A stretch of 42,915 nucleotides of DNA. Source: an uncultured Candidatus Marinamargulisbacteria bacterium. GTDB lineage: Bacteria; Margulisbacteria; Marinamargulisbacteria; UBA817; CACECR01. The position numbers and the translations under genes were made by a program. The stretch is taken from contig CACECR010000007.1 in NCBI GenBank assembly GCA_902558105.1, positions 1 to 42,915 of the forward strand. Direction: 5' to 3'. The notes under the pieces were generated by a model. It did not search any database, was not told the DNA's origin, and worked only from the letters and a program-made list of their open reading frames with translations. Positions 18,329 to 26,710 of the stretch are shown in pieces. The first letter of the stretch is position 1; each line of letters begins with the position of its first letter.

Positions 18329-19795
18329 ATGAGGGCATGGTGTTTTGTATTTTGGTTATCGACAACTACTCTTTTTGCCAATTACCCGGCTCCATTCCCA
18401 GACTCTTTGACGGTAGCTCTTGAAGCCGCTCTAAAAAGTTCCGCCTATCAAAAAATTATTAAACAATACGATTTGCCAGAAAAACGCTACCAACTTTATT
18501 TAGGTCTCTATGACACCCAATTCACCCATTCTCTAAGCTACTTAAAGGATGAGACTCAAAAAGCGAGTACTTTTTTTCCTCAACAAAGCCAAACACAACT
18601 AAATAACCAGGTCAAAAAAACATTTCAAACCGGAACAACTCTTAGCCTCACACACTCCGTCTCAGATACAAACTATACCTATACTGCCAATTCCTCCTTG
18701 AATCGCTCGTTCTACAATCAACAACTCTCTTTGTCACTTACTCAGCAGTTATGGGGTACTAATAGTGCACGGTATCACCATTTATCCAATGACTTAGCAT
18801 TAATTAAGAAAAAACAAGACACACTACTTCTTCTCGACGATACCGAACAATTACTCTACTCACTTCTTCAACAATATTGGGATCTCGTGCAAGCTAAAAT
18901 CCAACTTGATATTCGTAAGGATGATGCTCAAACTGCATTAAAACTATACAATGTGAATCTAAAAAATGCTGAATCCGGACTGATCAACGAACGTGTACTC
19001 TCCACATTGAAATCCTCTCGTATTCAATCTAAAATGGAGGTCTCTAGAGCCGATACTGTATTTTTTAGCCGATTAACCACTCTTACATACCCATTAAACA
19101 TACCATCTGATCAATTTCCACTCATTAGTAACTTAACCTCATTAGAAACTTTTGTTGATTCACTTCCTAGCTTACCTCCATTTTCAAGTTCATTCGCTAG
19201 TCATCGTCGCTTGGAGTTTAGTAAACTCAATGAAAACGTATTCTCTATTTCAAAACAATTAATACAAGAAGAAAATAGGCTTCCTGTGTCTTTATCGACA
19301 GATCTACAATCTAACGGTGTTTCCGATAGACTTAGAGACTCTAGCAAAGACACCTTCTCCGCGTCCAATCTCTCTGTTCAAGCCGGTCTTTCACTCTCTT
19401 TCTTAAATTCCTCAACTTATAAACTAAGCAAACTAACATTAGCTCAGCGTCAAGAACTGCTTTCACAATATGATACACAAACTCTCAACACTAAGCTCTC
19501 AACAGAGCATCAGATTTTGAGTCATCAAATTGAAAATTTAAAACGTGAACTCATAGAAGCTAAGCAATATGTCAGATCTTGTTACCAAACATTTACACTT
19601 GATCAAGATTACTTCAAACAAGGGCGAATTGATATTGATATTCTACTGCAAACCCAAGCGAGTTATCGTCGAGCACAACTTCATTATGCGTCACTACTTG
19701 TCGATTATATAAAAACATATAATCAACTTTATCGACTTCACAATGTGTTGCTAGATACCATTATGTTACACTCTAAAAAGCCGGGAGAAAAATAA
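18329..19795 (+). CDS. TolC-family outer-membrane efflux protein
   Basis: Outer-membrane channel of an export system, 488 residues. The N-terminus is a short signal peptide (positively charged MRAWCF, a hydrophobic core, then a cleavage site near LFA-NYP). The rest has the long amphipathic helices rich in Gln, Asn, Leu and Ser of TolC-type proteins: two helical hairpin halves around 170-270 and 385-480, separated by strand-rich stretches. The ATG at 18329 follows AAAGGAG and is one base after the SDR stop. An earlier in-frame codon would overlap the SDR gene and give no signal peptide. It is immediately followed by the RND pump gene, its likely partner. Confidence 0.75.
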   Translation: MRAWCFVFWLSTTTLFANYPAPFPDSLTVALEAALKSSAYQKIIKQYDLPEKRYQLYLGLYDTQFTHSLSYLKDETQKASTFFPQQSQTQLNNQVKKTFQTGTTLSLTHSVSDTNYTYTANSSLNRSFYNQQLSLSLTQQLWGTNSARYHHLSNDLALIKKKQDTLLLLDDTEQLLYSLLQQYWDLVQAKIQLDIRKDDAQTALKLYNVNLKNAESGLINERVLSTLKSSRIQSKMEVSRADTVFFSRLTTLTYPLNIPSDQFPLISNLTSLETFVDSLPSLPPFSSSFASHRRLEFSKLNENVFSISKQLIQEENRLPVSLSTDLQSNGVSDRLRDSSKDTFSASNLSVQAGLSLSFLNSSTYKLSKLTLAQRQELLSQYDTQTLNTKLSTEHQILSHQIENLKRELIEAKQYVRSCYQTFTLDQDYFKQGRIDIDILLQTQASYRRAQLHYASLLVDYIKTYNQLYRLHNVLLDTIMLHSKKPGEK

Positions 19796-22700
19796 ATGTC
19801 ACTTTTTTCGTTTTTAATGAACCGAAAGCTTATAGTTTACATTAGCACCTTTGTGTTATTAATAATCGGAGTTATTTCCGGGCTCAATTTACAAAGAGAA
19901 GCATACCCTCGTGTAGAATTTGGAGTGGTCACAATATCCACACTTTATTCAGGAGCATCTGCAGAAGAAGTAGAGCGATTGGTTACGACACCACTTGAAG
20001 ATGCTATCAACGGAATTGATGGCATTGAGTCTATTGAGTCGATATCTACTGACGGGAGAAGTTACATAACCGTTACACTTGATGATGATCAGGATCCCAA
20101 ACTTATCCGTGATGATATTACACGAAATATTGATATGGTTCAGGACTTACCCATTGATATGTCGGAACCAATGATTAATGACATTCACTCTAAAACGTTT
20201 CCTGTCATCAGTATTACACTTGGGGGTGCAGAAAATTATCAGGTTTTAAGAGAAGAGGCGATTTCACTTCAAGACAAACTTAAAAATATTTCAGGAGTCT
20301 CAGATGTGAATGCCAAAGGACTTTTAGATCCCGAGATACATGTGTATGTTAATCCAGACCTCCTTCACTTTTTTTATATTTCTTTAGATGATATTACCAG
20401 ATCAATACGTGATAAAAATCTAAGTTTACCGGCCGGTCTCATTGAATCCAAAAATAATGTTCAACTCCTTCGTACCACCCACCAACTTCAATCTGTCGAA
20501 GATGTCGAAAGTGTTATTGTTAGAGCAAACAGTGCGGCAAAGTACACTAGTATTAAGCAATTAGCTTGGGTAAAAGAAAAAAATGAAGAACGATCGGTAC
20601 TCTACAGAAGTAATGGCCTAGAAACCATCACTCTAACCGTGCTTAAAAAGGAATCGGCTGATATTTTAAATGTGGTGAATTCTGTCAAAGACTTGGTAGA
20701 ATCTCAAAGAGACGATTTACAGCTCAAAACCATTACCGTTAAATACCAAAACGACTTATCTGTTTTTATTTCAAGAAGACTCTCCGTTCTCAGTAATAAT
20801 GCCGTACTAGGAATTGCCATTCTAATGCTTATACTCCTTGCGTTTTTACATAAACACATAGCGGTCTTTGTCGCACTGGCCATACCCTTTTCTATTATTG
20901 TCGGCTTTTTAGTGATGTCGGTTCTATCAATCAGTTTAAACTTAATTTCATTATTAGGGTTTATTTTAGTGATTGGAATGGTCGTTGATAATGCTATCGT
21001 TGTCGGTGAGCATATTGTGAGAAAATTTGAATCTGGAAAGTCTGCAAAAAAAGCCTGTATTGAGGGTACTACTGAAATGATTTCACCTATTATAGGCTCT
21101 ACCTTAACTACGTTTGCCGCCTTTGGAGCTCTGCTATTTATGGGAGGCACCTTTGGTAAATTTGTTCGCGATATACCATTTGTAGTTTGTATTACTTTAT
21201 CGCTATCGCTTCTTTATTCTTCGTTTATCATGCCAATTTTAATGGCGCCATTTTTAATTCGCAGCAAAAAGAAACAAACGCAAAGCTCTTTTTCTCAGCG
21301 AGTATTTGAACAGTTTCAGGGGTATTACAAACGCTCATTAACATGGGTACTAACCTATCGTTTTAGATCTATATTGGGTCTGATTATTGTATTTATTCTT
21401 AGTCTGTTTATTGCGGCTAAGGGCATGTCGTTTGTTTTATTCCCAAGTGAAGATGCCGAACAATTCAAAATATATGTTGAAGCTCCTATCACTAATAGTT
21501 TAACTCAACATGCGAAAAGTTTAGTTCGATTAGAACAACATATTTCAACCTTACCCACCAATGAATTAGACTACTTCACGTCAAGTATCGGGACTCAAGA
21601 AAAGTCTCGTAGCGCGATTAATCGTGGAAGTCATTACTCCGAAATTACGGTTTACCTGAAACCTGAAATAGAGAGATCTCGAACCGCTCGAGAAATCGTG
21701 GAAAATTTACGAGAAAAGTTTAATACAACTGATCATCCGTTTGAATCTATACGCTTCTCAGTTCGTCGTGGAGGCCCTCCTGTTGGAAAACCCGTGAGTA
21801 TCAATCTATCCGGAGATGCGTATAGTCGTATTGAACTTGCATCTAAAGAACTGATAGACAACCTATCAACGATACAAGCTGTTCGGGATATCGATTCCAA
21901 TTTCAAGCCCGGAAAACCCGAACTTCAAATTGCTACAAATGAAGGCCTAGCAGCAATTCATAGTGTGCCTTTAAGTAATATCGCCCGAAATGTTCGTACG
22001 GCTTTTGCCGGAACAGTAGCCACCACTATTCGAACAGAAACCGACGACATTGATGTTCGCGTCATGTTAGAAGAACGATATCGTCAAAATTCAAACTACC
22101 TGAGAGATCTTTTAATTCCAAGTACCAAAGGAGCCCTAATTAAATTAAAATACTTAGCACGATTCTCAGAAGTTCCAGGATTTGCTACACTCTATCATTA
22201 CAATACGGATAAAACGATTACTATTTCAGCAGACATTGATCGAAAACTATCCACAGTACCTGAAGTGAATGCAATTATTAAACCTATGCTTAACGATATT
22301 CAGAAGCAATACCCCAGCTTGCAATTTTCACTTGAAGGAGAAACTAAAGATACGAATGAGTCTATCAGCAACTTGTTTAAAGCGTTCTTTATTTCCTTAC
22401 TTTTAATCTACATCATTATTTTATCTTTATTTAACCGTCTATTTGACCCTCTACTTATCATGCTAGCCATTCCATTTGGATTTATTGGCATCATTTTGGC
22501 GTTTTTCCTACATAATGAACCGATCAGTTTTATGATGTTAATGGGGAGTATTGGAATGACTGGAGTGGTTGTAAACAATAGTATTATCTTAGTGCATGTC
22601 ATTAACAAACAACGCGCTCAGTCTGATAGTCTTTACGATGCGGTATTTAACGGTGCTTTAACACGTTTTAGAGCTGTAATGATAACGTCTATCACGACTT

Positions 22701-22882
22701 TATTTGCATTATTCCCAACGGCTTATGGTATTGGTGGCGATGATCCATTTGTTGAACCGATGTGTTTAGCTCTTTCTTGGGGAGTTTTTCTGTCTACAAT
22801 ACTTACATTGTATCTTATTCCATGTATCCGATTAACGGCAAATGACTTCTCTAATTGGGTTTCCAATCGGTTAAGAAAATGA
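19796..22882 (+). CDS. RND (HAE1/AcrB-like) inner-membrane efflux transporter
   Basis: Proton-driven resistance-nodulation-division pump, 1028 residues. The N-terminal membrane segment is MSLFSFLMNRKLIVYI and following residues. A first periplasmic half (YPRVEF, SGASAEEVERLVTTPLEDAI) is followed by a membrane block near 330-480 with the relay segment VIGMVVDNAIVVGEHI; the second Asp of the AcrB pair is Asn here, as in many family members. A second periplasmic half and a second membrane block from about 860 (SLFNRLFDPLLIMLAIPFG) complete the 12-helix layout. The gene begins directly at the stop of the TolC-like gene. No periplasmic adaptor gene is present next to it, which is unusual. The substrate cannot be inferred. 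Confidence 0.93.
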   Translation: MSLFSFLMNRKLIVYISTFVLLIIGVISGLNLQREAYPRVEFGVVTISTLYSGASAEEVERLVTTPLEDAINGIDGIESIESISTDGRSYITVTLDDDQDPKLIRDDITRNIDMVQDLPIDMSEPMINDIHSKTFPVISITLGGAENYQVLREEAISLQDKLKNISGVSDVNAKGLLDPEIHVYVNPDLLHFFYISLDDITRSIRDKNLSLPAGLIESKNNVQLLRTTHQLQSVEDVESVIVRANSAAKYTSIKQLAWVKEKNEERSVLYRSNGLETITLTVLKKESADILNVVNSVKDLVESQRDDLQLKTITVKYQNDLSVFISRRLSVLSNNAVLGIAILMLILLAFLHKHIAVFVALAIPFSIIVGFLVMSVLSISLNLISLLGFILVIGMVVDNAIVVGEHIVRKFESGKSAKKACIEGTTEMISPIIGSTLTTFAAFGALLFMGGTFGKFVRDIPFVVCITLSLSLLYSSFIMPILMAPFLIRSKKKQTQSSFSQRVFEQFQGYYKRSLTWVLTYRFRSILGLIIVFILSLFIAAKGMSFVLFPSEDAEQFKIYVEAPITNSLTQHAKSLVRLEQHISTLPTNELDYFTSSIGTQEKSRSAINRGSHYSEITVYLKPEIERSRTAREIVENLREKFNTTDHPFESIRFSVRRGGPPVGKPVSINLSGDAYSRIELASKELIDNLSTIQAVRDIDSNFKPGKPELQIATNEGLAAIHSVPLSNIARNVRTAFAGTVATTIRTETDDIDVRVMLEERYRQNSNYLRDLLIPSTKGALIKLKYLARFSEVPGFATLYHYNTDKTITISADIDRKLSTVPEVNAIIKPMLNDIQKQYPSLQFSLEGETKDTNESISNLFKAFFISLLLIYIIILSLFNRLFDPLLIMLAIPFGFIGIILAFFLHNEPISFMMLMGSIGMTGVVVNNSIILVHVINKQRAQSDSLYDAVFNGALTRFRAVMITSITTLFALFPTAYGIGGDDPFVEPMCLALSWGVFLSTILTLYLIPCIRLTANDFSNWVSNRLRK

Positions 22883-23961
22883 AGGAAATTTCACTCAAAT
22901 CCATCTCTCTATGTCAAGTAAACCTACATTTCCAAACACCCTTCCAAACAGCGCATGGAATCGTCCGTAAAAGACCTCTTACCATCCTTAAACTTACCAG
23001 TGATTGCAATACAACCGTATACTCTGAATGCTCCGCACTTAATCAAACGTCTTATCATCCAGAAACAAATGCAGCCGCTTATCAAACCCTTTATCAAACC
23101 TTAATTCCAAAGGTATTGAACAGATCATTATCTGTTCAAACAATATCCAATGAACTTCTAAAGCTAGCACCTCACTCTCATTTCGCTGTAGCTAGTATTG
23201 AAATGGGTGCCTGGGCTATGGTGGCCGAGCTTTCCAACGTACCGTTATCACAATTACTTGGAGATAAAAATCAAGAAGTCCCTTCGGGTTGGGTGCTTGG
23301 CGTTTCGTCTAAAGAAGCCATGCGTGATGCGATCACTCACGCTGAGAGACACCAAATACATAAACTTAAATTCAAACTCACACCCGAAACATTGTCAGAC
23401 ATTGTAGATATTGTAAAAACAGAAAACTTATGTGAACGGTTTCCATTTATTGCGTTAGATGCCAATGAAAGTTTTGACGAAACCACTATCGAGCAACTAT
23501 CTCAACTCAATGATCTTCCAATAAGTTATATTGAACAGCCTTTTTCAAGATTTAAACCACAGCTTTTGCAAGATATCTCTCACTTCACCCATACTCCAGT
23601 AGTGTTGGATGAATCATTACAAACCTCCAGATCAGACGCTTTATCCATATCCTCATGTAAGGGAATTGTATTAAAACCGTCACTTTTAGGTGGATACCAG
23701 CCGAGTCTTGATCTAATCAAGGAAGCCAAGCGTTCAAACAAACAATTCGTCATCGGAGGGCTATATGAATCAGGTCTTGGAAAAGGTTATTTACTAAGCT
23801 TAGCACAGGTTTTAGAAACACAATGGCCTTCAGACATTTCACCATTTTCTCGATTTGATGAAACTAAAAAAGATCACCCTTGGACAACATCAGATCATGG
23901 CTACTTTAATAATCTATCACAGAGGTTTTATTGCGACGAGCCAACGCGTTGTTTATTTTAG
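22879..23961 (+). CDS. Enolase-superfamily enzyme, o-succinylbenzoate synthase (MenC)-like
   Basis: A 360-residue member of the muconate-lactonising subgroup. The capping domain has PFQTAHG and EMGAWAMVAEL. The barrel has the catalytic KxK pair in HKLKFKL, metal ligands in ALDANES (Asp), SYIEQPF (Glu) and VVLDES (Asp), and the second Lys in GIVLKPSLLGG. The end (IGGLYESGLGKG, then WPSDISPFSRF) is most like MenC / N-acylamino-acid racemases, where GGMLETGIGR is usual. A dipeptide epimerase remains possible. ATG 22879 overlaps the RND stop (ATGA); an earlier codon at 22855 is less likely. No other men genes are in the window. The 3' end overlaps the convergent pyrD by 56 bp. Confidence 0.65.
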   Translation: MKEISLKSISLCQVNLHFQTPFQTAHGIVRKRPLTILKLTSDCNTTVYSECSALNQTSYHPETNAAAYQTLYQTLIPKVLNRSLSVQTISNELLKLAPHSHFAVASIEMGAWAMVAELSNVPLSQLLGDKNQEVPSGWVLGVSSKEAMRDAITHAERHQIHKLKFKLTPETLSDIVDIVKTENLCERFPFIALDANESFDETTIEQLSQLNDLPISYIEQPFSRFKPQLLQDISHFTHTPVVLDESLQTSRSDALSISSCKGIVLKPSLLGGYQPSLDLIKEAKRSNKQFVIGGLYESGLGKGYLLSLAQVLETQWPSDISPFSRFDETKKDHPWTTSDHGYFNNLSQRFYCDEPTRCLF

Positions 23962-24988
23962 GAATCATGAACGGATCCGCCACTAATTGTGTGGCCATAC
24001 CAATTAATGTAGCACCTGCCTCAAGGACCTTCACGCATCGATCAATCGATGTTACACCACCAGTCGCAATAATTGGGAGCTCATAACGAGCAAATAATGT
24101 TACCATTTCAAGTGTTCGGTCAAATAATGAAGCCCCACTTAACCCCCCTCCGCCGATAGAAATCGCATTTTCATTTAGTCCCACTGCTCTACAAGACTTA
24201 TATTGGGTGTTTCCACAGTTAATCATCATATTCGTATATTTTTTACAAATATCGGCTGTTTTTTGAAGTTCCTCATTTTGTTGATCCGGAGACACCTTGA
24301 CACTACAAGGAATTGAAGACAGATCTCTCAAATGACTTAATATAGGCTCTAATAATTCAGGTTTTTTACTAATATTTTGACCTTCAGGTGTATTTGGACA
24401 ACTAATATTTAATTCAATATATACTTTAGATAAAATATGGGTTGGCAACTTATTTAGTATACAATCAATTGCCGCACAGTAATCATTCGTCGAATGACCT
24501 CCTATGCTAATTCCAATTGGTGTTTGATTATTCCATATTTTCCAACGACTGATCTCTTTACAAAACTCATCTACACCAGGGCCTGGCAATCCCATTGCAT
24601 TTAACAAACTTGGATAACTAGTCGGTTTTAATTCCTGAATTCTTGGGATATCATTACCGTTTCTAACGTCTTTAGTAATTGTTTTTAATGTGGCGCCGCC
24701 CATTCCTAAGTTGAGCCAAAATCGGATAGTCGATTCGTGATATTTAAATGAGGCAACCGTAAGTGGAGAAGGAAATTTTAAATTGTAAACATCTTGACTC
24801 AGTAACTTTGGCGCTTTATAGCGATATAGAGAGGATGTAAAAGGATATACTTTATCTAATAAAAAGTCTCCAATTTTAATAGCATCCTCTAAATGTTTAG
24901 GAACACGTTTTATTAACTGTATGACAGTCGTTGAAACGATCACAACACGTCTTATAAATTTATAAAAAATACTATAAATTACTAGCAT
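23906..24988 (-). CDS. pyrD: Dihydroorotate dehydrogenase family protein
   Basis: FMN-dependent oxidation of dihydroorotate to orotate in pyrimidine synthesis. The barrel has the catalytic loop ELNISCPNTPEG, the FMN/phosphate segment GGGGLSGASL and IIATGGVTS. The catalytic base is Cys in NISCPN, as in class 1 enzymes. The protein also has an N-terminal extension of about 60 residues with hydrophobic helices (LVIYSIFYKFIRRVVIV), resembling the quinone-binding membrane anchor of class 2. The usual GLAAG.DK start of the barrel is altered to LTVASFKYHE, so a related FMN oxidoreductase is possible. A TATAAT box lies 6 bases upstream of the ATG. The gene overlaps the convergent MenC-like gene. Confidence 0.7.
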   Translation of the reverse strand: MLVIYSIFYKFIRRVVIVSTTVIQLIKRVPKHLEDAIKIGDFLLDKVYPFTSSLYRYKAPKLLSQDVYNLKFPSPLTVASFKYHESTIRFWLNLGMGGATLKTITKDVRNGNDIPRIQELKPTSYPSLLNAMGLPGPGVDEFCKEISRWKIWNNQTPIGISIGGHSTNDYCAAIDCILNKLPTHILSKVYIELNISCPNTPEGQNISKKPELLEPILSHLRDLSSIPCSVKVSPDQQNEELQKTADICKKYTNMMINCGNTQYKSCRAVGLNENAISIGGGGLSGASLFDRTLEMVTLFARYELPIIATGGVTSIDRCVKVLEAGATLIGMATQLVADPFMIPKINNALARRNKTSVIDY

Positions 24989-24994
24989 TTTTAA

Positions 24995-25000
24995 ATTATA
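24995..25000 (-). promoter_or_regulatory. Leaderless -10 box of pyrD
   Basis: A perfect TATAAT on the minus strand ends six bases before the ATG, so transcription is predicted to begin at the start codon itself. No Shine-Dalgarno site exists. The -35 region is poor (TTAGAA-like). Confidence 0.55.
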
Positions 25001-25016
25001 ACGTAAGTTATACGTT
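25000..25016. repeat. Inverted repeat at speD end / pyrD promoter
   Basis: AACGTA and TACGTT form a perfect 6-bp inverted repeat with a 5-base spacer. It covers the speD stop codon and abuts the pyrD -10 box. It may be an operator or a weak hairpin; with arms this short it may also be chance. Confidence 0.3.
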
Positions 25017-25526
25017 TTCTAAAGCAACAGATGTGGTTTGAATAGCCATATCTACTTCGTTCATGTTTAGTATTGGCTTTATTTCAAGGTCGGCTTCTGA
25101 CCTTGGAAATGAAACACCTCGATGAGTCACATGATGTATGGGGTCTTTAGATTCAAAAAGATCGATACAGTAGTCGATGACTTGTTCAGTAGCAAATGGT
25201 TTGCATGAAAAAATATCTATAAATGCAAATTCTTTAATTGGAAACGTATGAATAGAGATATGACTTTCAGCAATAATAACGGTACCCGTTATCCCTTTAT
25301 CTTCAGGAACTAATCCTTCATATGGAAACACATGAGGTGTTGAGATTTTTGTCATTCCTATTTTTTTAGGAAATTCACTTAGAAACTTAAAACAAAGACT
25401 TAAATCATTTAATTTTTCTGAATTACACTTATTAAGATCAAGCATTACATGGGGTCCAAATCCAGCCATACTAGTCAAGCTCCTTAAATCCATTAAAGTT
25501 TTGTTAGAATACACAACTTTAGCCAC
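25008..25526 (-). CDS. speD: S-adenosylmethionine decarboxylase proenzyme
   Basis: Pyruvoyl-dependent decarboxylase that supplies the aminopropyl donor for spermidine. The self-cleavage site is Glu87-Ser88 in AESHISIHTFP, where Ser88 becomes the pyruvoyl group. The processing His is His93 and the catalytic Cys is Cys108 (IFSCKP). GFGPHVMLDL near the start is the usual first strand. The length of 172 is slightly longer than the short bacterial form because of a C-terminal tail. The start codon is GTG with no visible Shine-Dalgarno site. The partner spermidine synthase gene is not in the window. Confidence 0.9.
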   Translation of the reverse strand: MAKVVYSNKTLMDLRSLTSMAGFGPHVMLDLNKCNSEKLNDLSLCFKFLSEFPKKIGMTKISTPHVFPYEGLVPEDKGITGTVIIAESHISIHTFPIKEFAFIDIFSCKPFATEQVIDYCIDLFESKDPIHHVTHRGVSFPRSEADLEIKPILNMNEVDMAIQTTSVALENV

Positions 25527-25557
25527 ACTTGCAATAGAAATTTCACACTATTTTAGG

Positions 25558-25563
25558 TATGAT
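25558..25563 (+). promoter_or_regulatory. -10 box candidate for the GH3 gene
   Basis: TATGAT lies seven bases before ATG 25571, with TAGAAA at 25535-25540 as a 4-of-6 match to the -35 at 17-bp spacing. This supports 25571 as the real start and a leaderless mRNA. The box overlaps the alternative ATG at 25559. Confidence 0.35.
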
Positions 25564-25570
25564 TAATGAC

Positions 25571-26710
25571 ATGAACAAATTAAGTAAACTCTTTATTATC
25601 ATAATTTTTATACTCTTAGTATTTTATGCGTATAAAATAACATCTCAACCAGTGAAACCGTCGCCTTACGCATCGGTTAGTTTAGATGAAAAAATTGGTG
25701 AAATGTTACTCATTGGATTTAAAGGACAAACAGCGTCACACCCCGAAATCAAACAAATCTCATCCTATTTAGAATCGGGTAAAATTGGTGGTGTTATTTT
25801 CTATGACTACAATATAAAGTCTCCAGAGCAAACGAAATCTCTGATTTCTTATTTTAAAAACCAACGAGTGAATCACTCAATTTTTGTTGCGATTGATCAA
25901 GAAGGAGGATTTGTACAACGCTTGCCTCGAAGTAAAGGGTTTAAGCAATATCCATCCCCCTATTATCTTGCACAAACGACATCACCAGAAGAAGCCTATA
26001 ACAAATATTTAGATATGGCATCGCTGCTTGATTCTCTTGGCTTTAATTTAAATTTTGGGACCGTCGTTGATATTAATATCAATCCAAAATCACCCGCAAT
26101 TGGCCAGCTACGACGCAGTTACTCTTCTGATCCAAATGTTGTTACCGCATACGCGGGAAAAATGATTGATGCTCACCGTAAGCATCATGTGGTATCTGCC
26201 ATCAAACATTTTCCAGGACATGGATCTGCTCTTCAAGACTCCCACAAAGGGTTTACAAATGTTACGGATACTTGGACATCAAAAGAATTACTGCCCTACA
26301 AGTATCTGCTCGATCAAAACAAAGTTGATATGGTGATGACGGCGCATGTGTTTCACACACGATTAGATCCTTATTCTCCAGCTTCTCTGTCTAAACATCA
26401 TATTAATAAAACATTACGAGAATTTTTAAATTATGATGGCGTTATTATCACGGATGACCTTCAAATGAGAGCTATTTCGAAAATGTTTGATTTAAAAACA
26501 ACCATTATCCGAAGTATACAATCAGAGATTGACATCTTACTTTTTGCTCATTTAATACTCTATAATCAAAACGTTGTTGATCAAGCGCATCGTATCATTA
26601 GAGACGCTATTCGAAGCGGAGAGTTAGACAGAACATTAATAGATAATGCCTATGTGAGAATTCAAAACTTAAAACAACAACGATTAAGGGACGACATTCC
26701 TAATCTATGA
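25571..26710 (+). CDS. Glycoside hydrolase family 3 protein, NagZ-like beta-N-acetylhexosaminidase, membrane-anchored
   Basis: Removes N-acetylglucosamine from cell-wall fragments if NagZ-like. Numbered from ATG 25571 (379 residues), residues 6-22 are a hydrophobic signal anchor, so the enzyme probably faces the periplasm, whereas classical NagZ is cytosolic. GH3 motifs are IGGVIFYDYN, VAIDQEGGFVQRL (108-113 core), KHFPGHG (212-218) with the following SH dyad, and the nucleophile region VIITDDLQM (295-296). ATG 25559 four codons upstream is an alternative start. It ends in an ATGA overlap with the MFS gene, suggesting release of sugars or muropeptides coupled to transport. Confidence 0.85.
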   Translation: MNKLSKLFIIIIFILLVFYAYKITSQPVKPSPYASVSLDEKIGEMLLIGFKGQTASHPEIKQISSYLESGKIGGVIFYDYNIKSPEQTKSLISYFKNQRVNHSIFVAIDQEGGFVQRLPRSKGFKQYPSPYYLAQTTSPEEAYNKYLDMASLLDSLGFNLNFGTVVDININPKSPAIGQLRRSYSSDPNVVTAYAGKMIDAHRKHHVVSAIKHFPGHGSALQDSHKGFTNVTDTWTSKELLPYKYLLDQNKVDMVMTAHVFHTRLDPYSPASLSKHHINKTLREFLNYDGVIITDDLQMRAISKMFDLKTTIIRSIQSEIDILLFAHLILYNQNVVDQAHRIIRDAIRSGELDRTLIDNAYVRIQNLKQQRLRDDIPNL

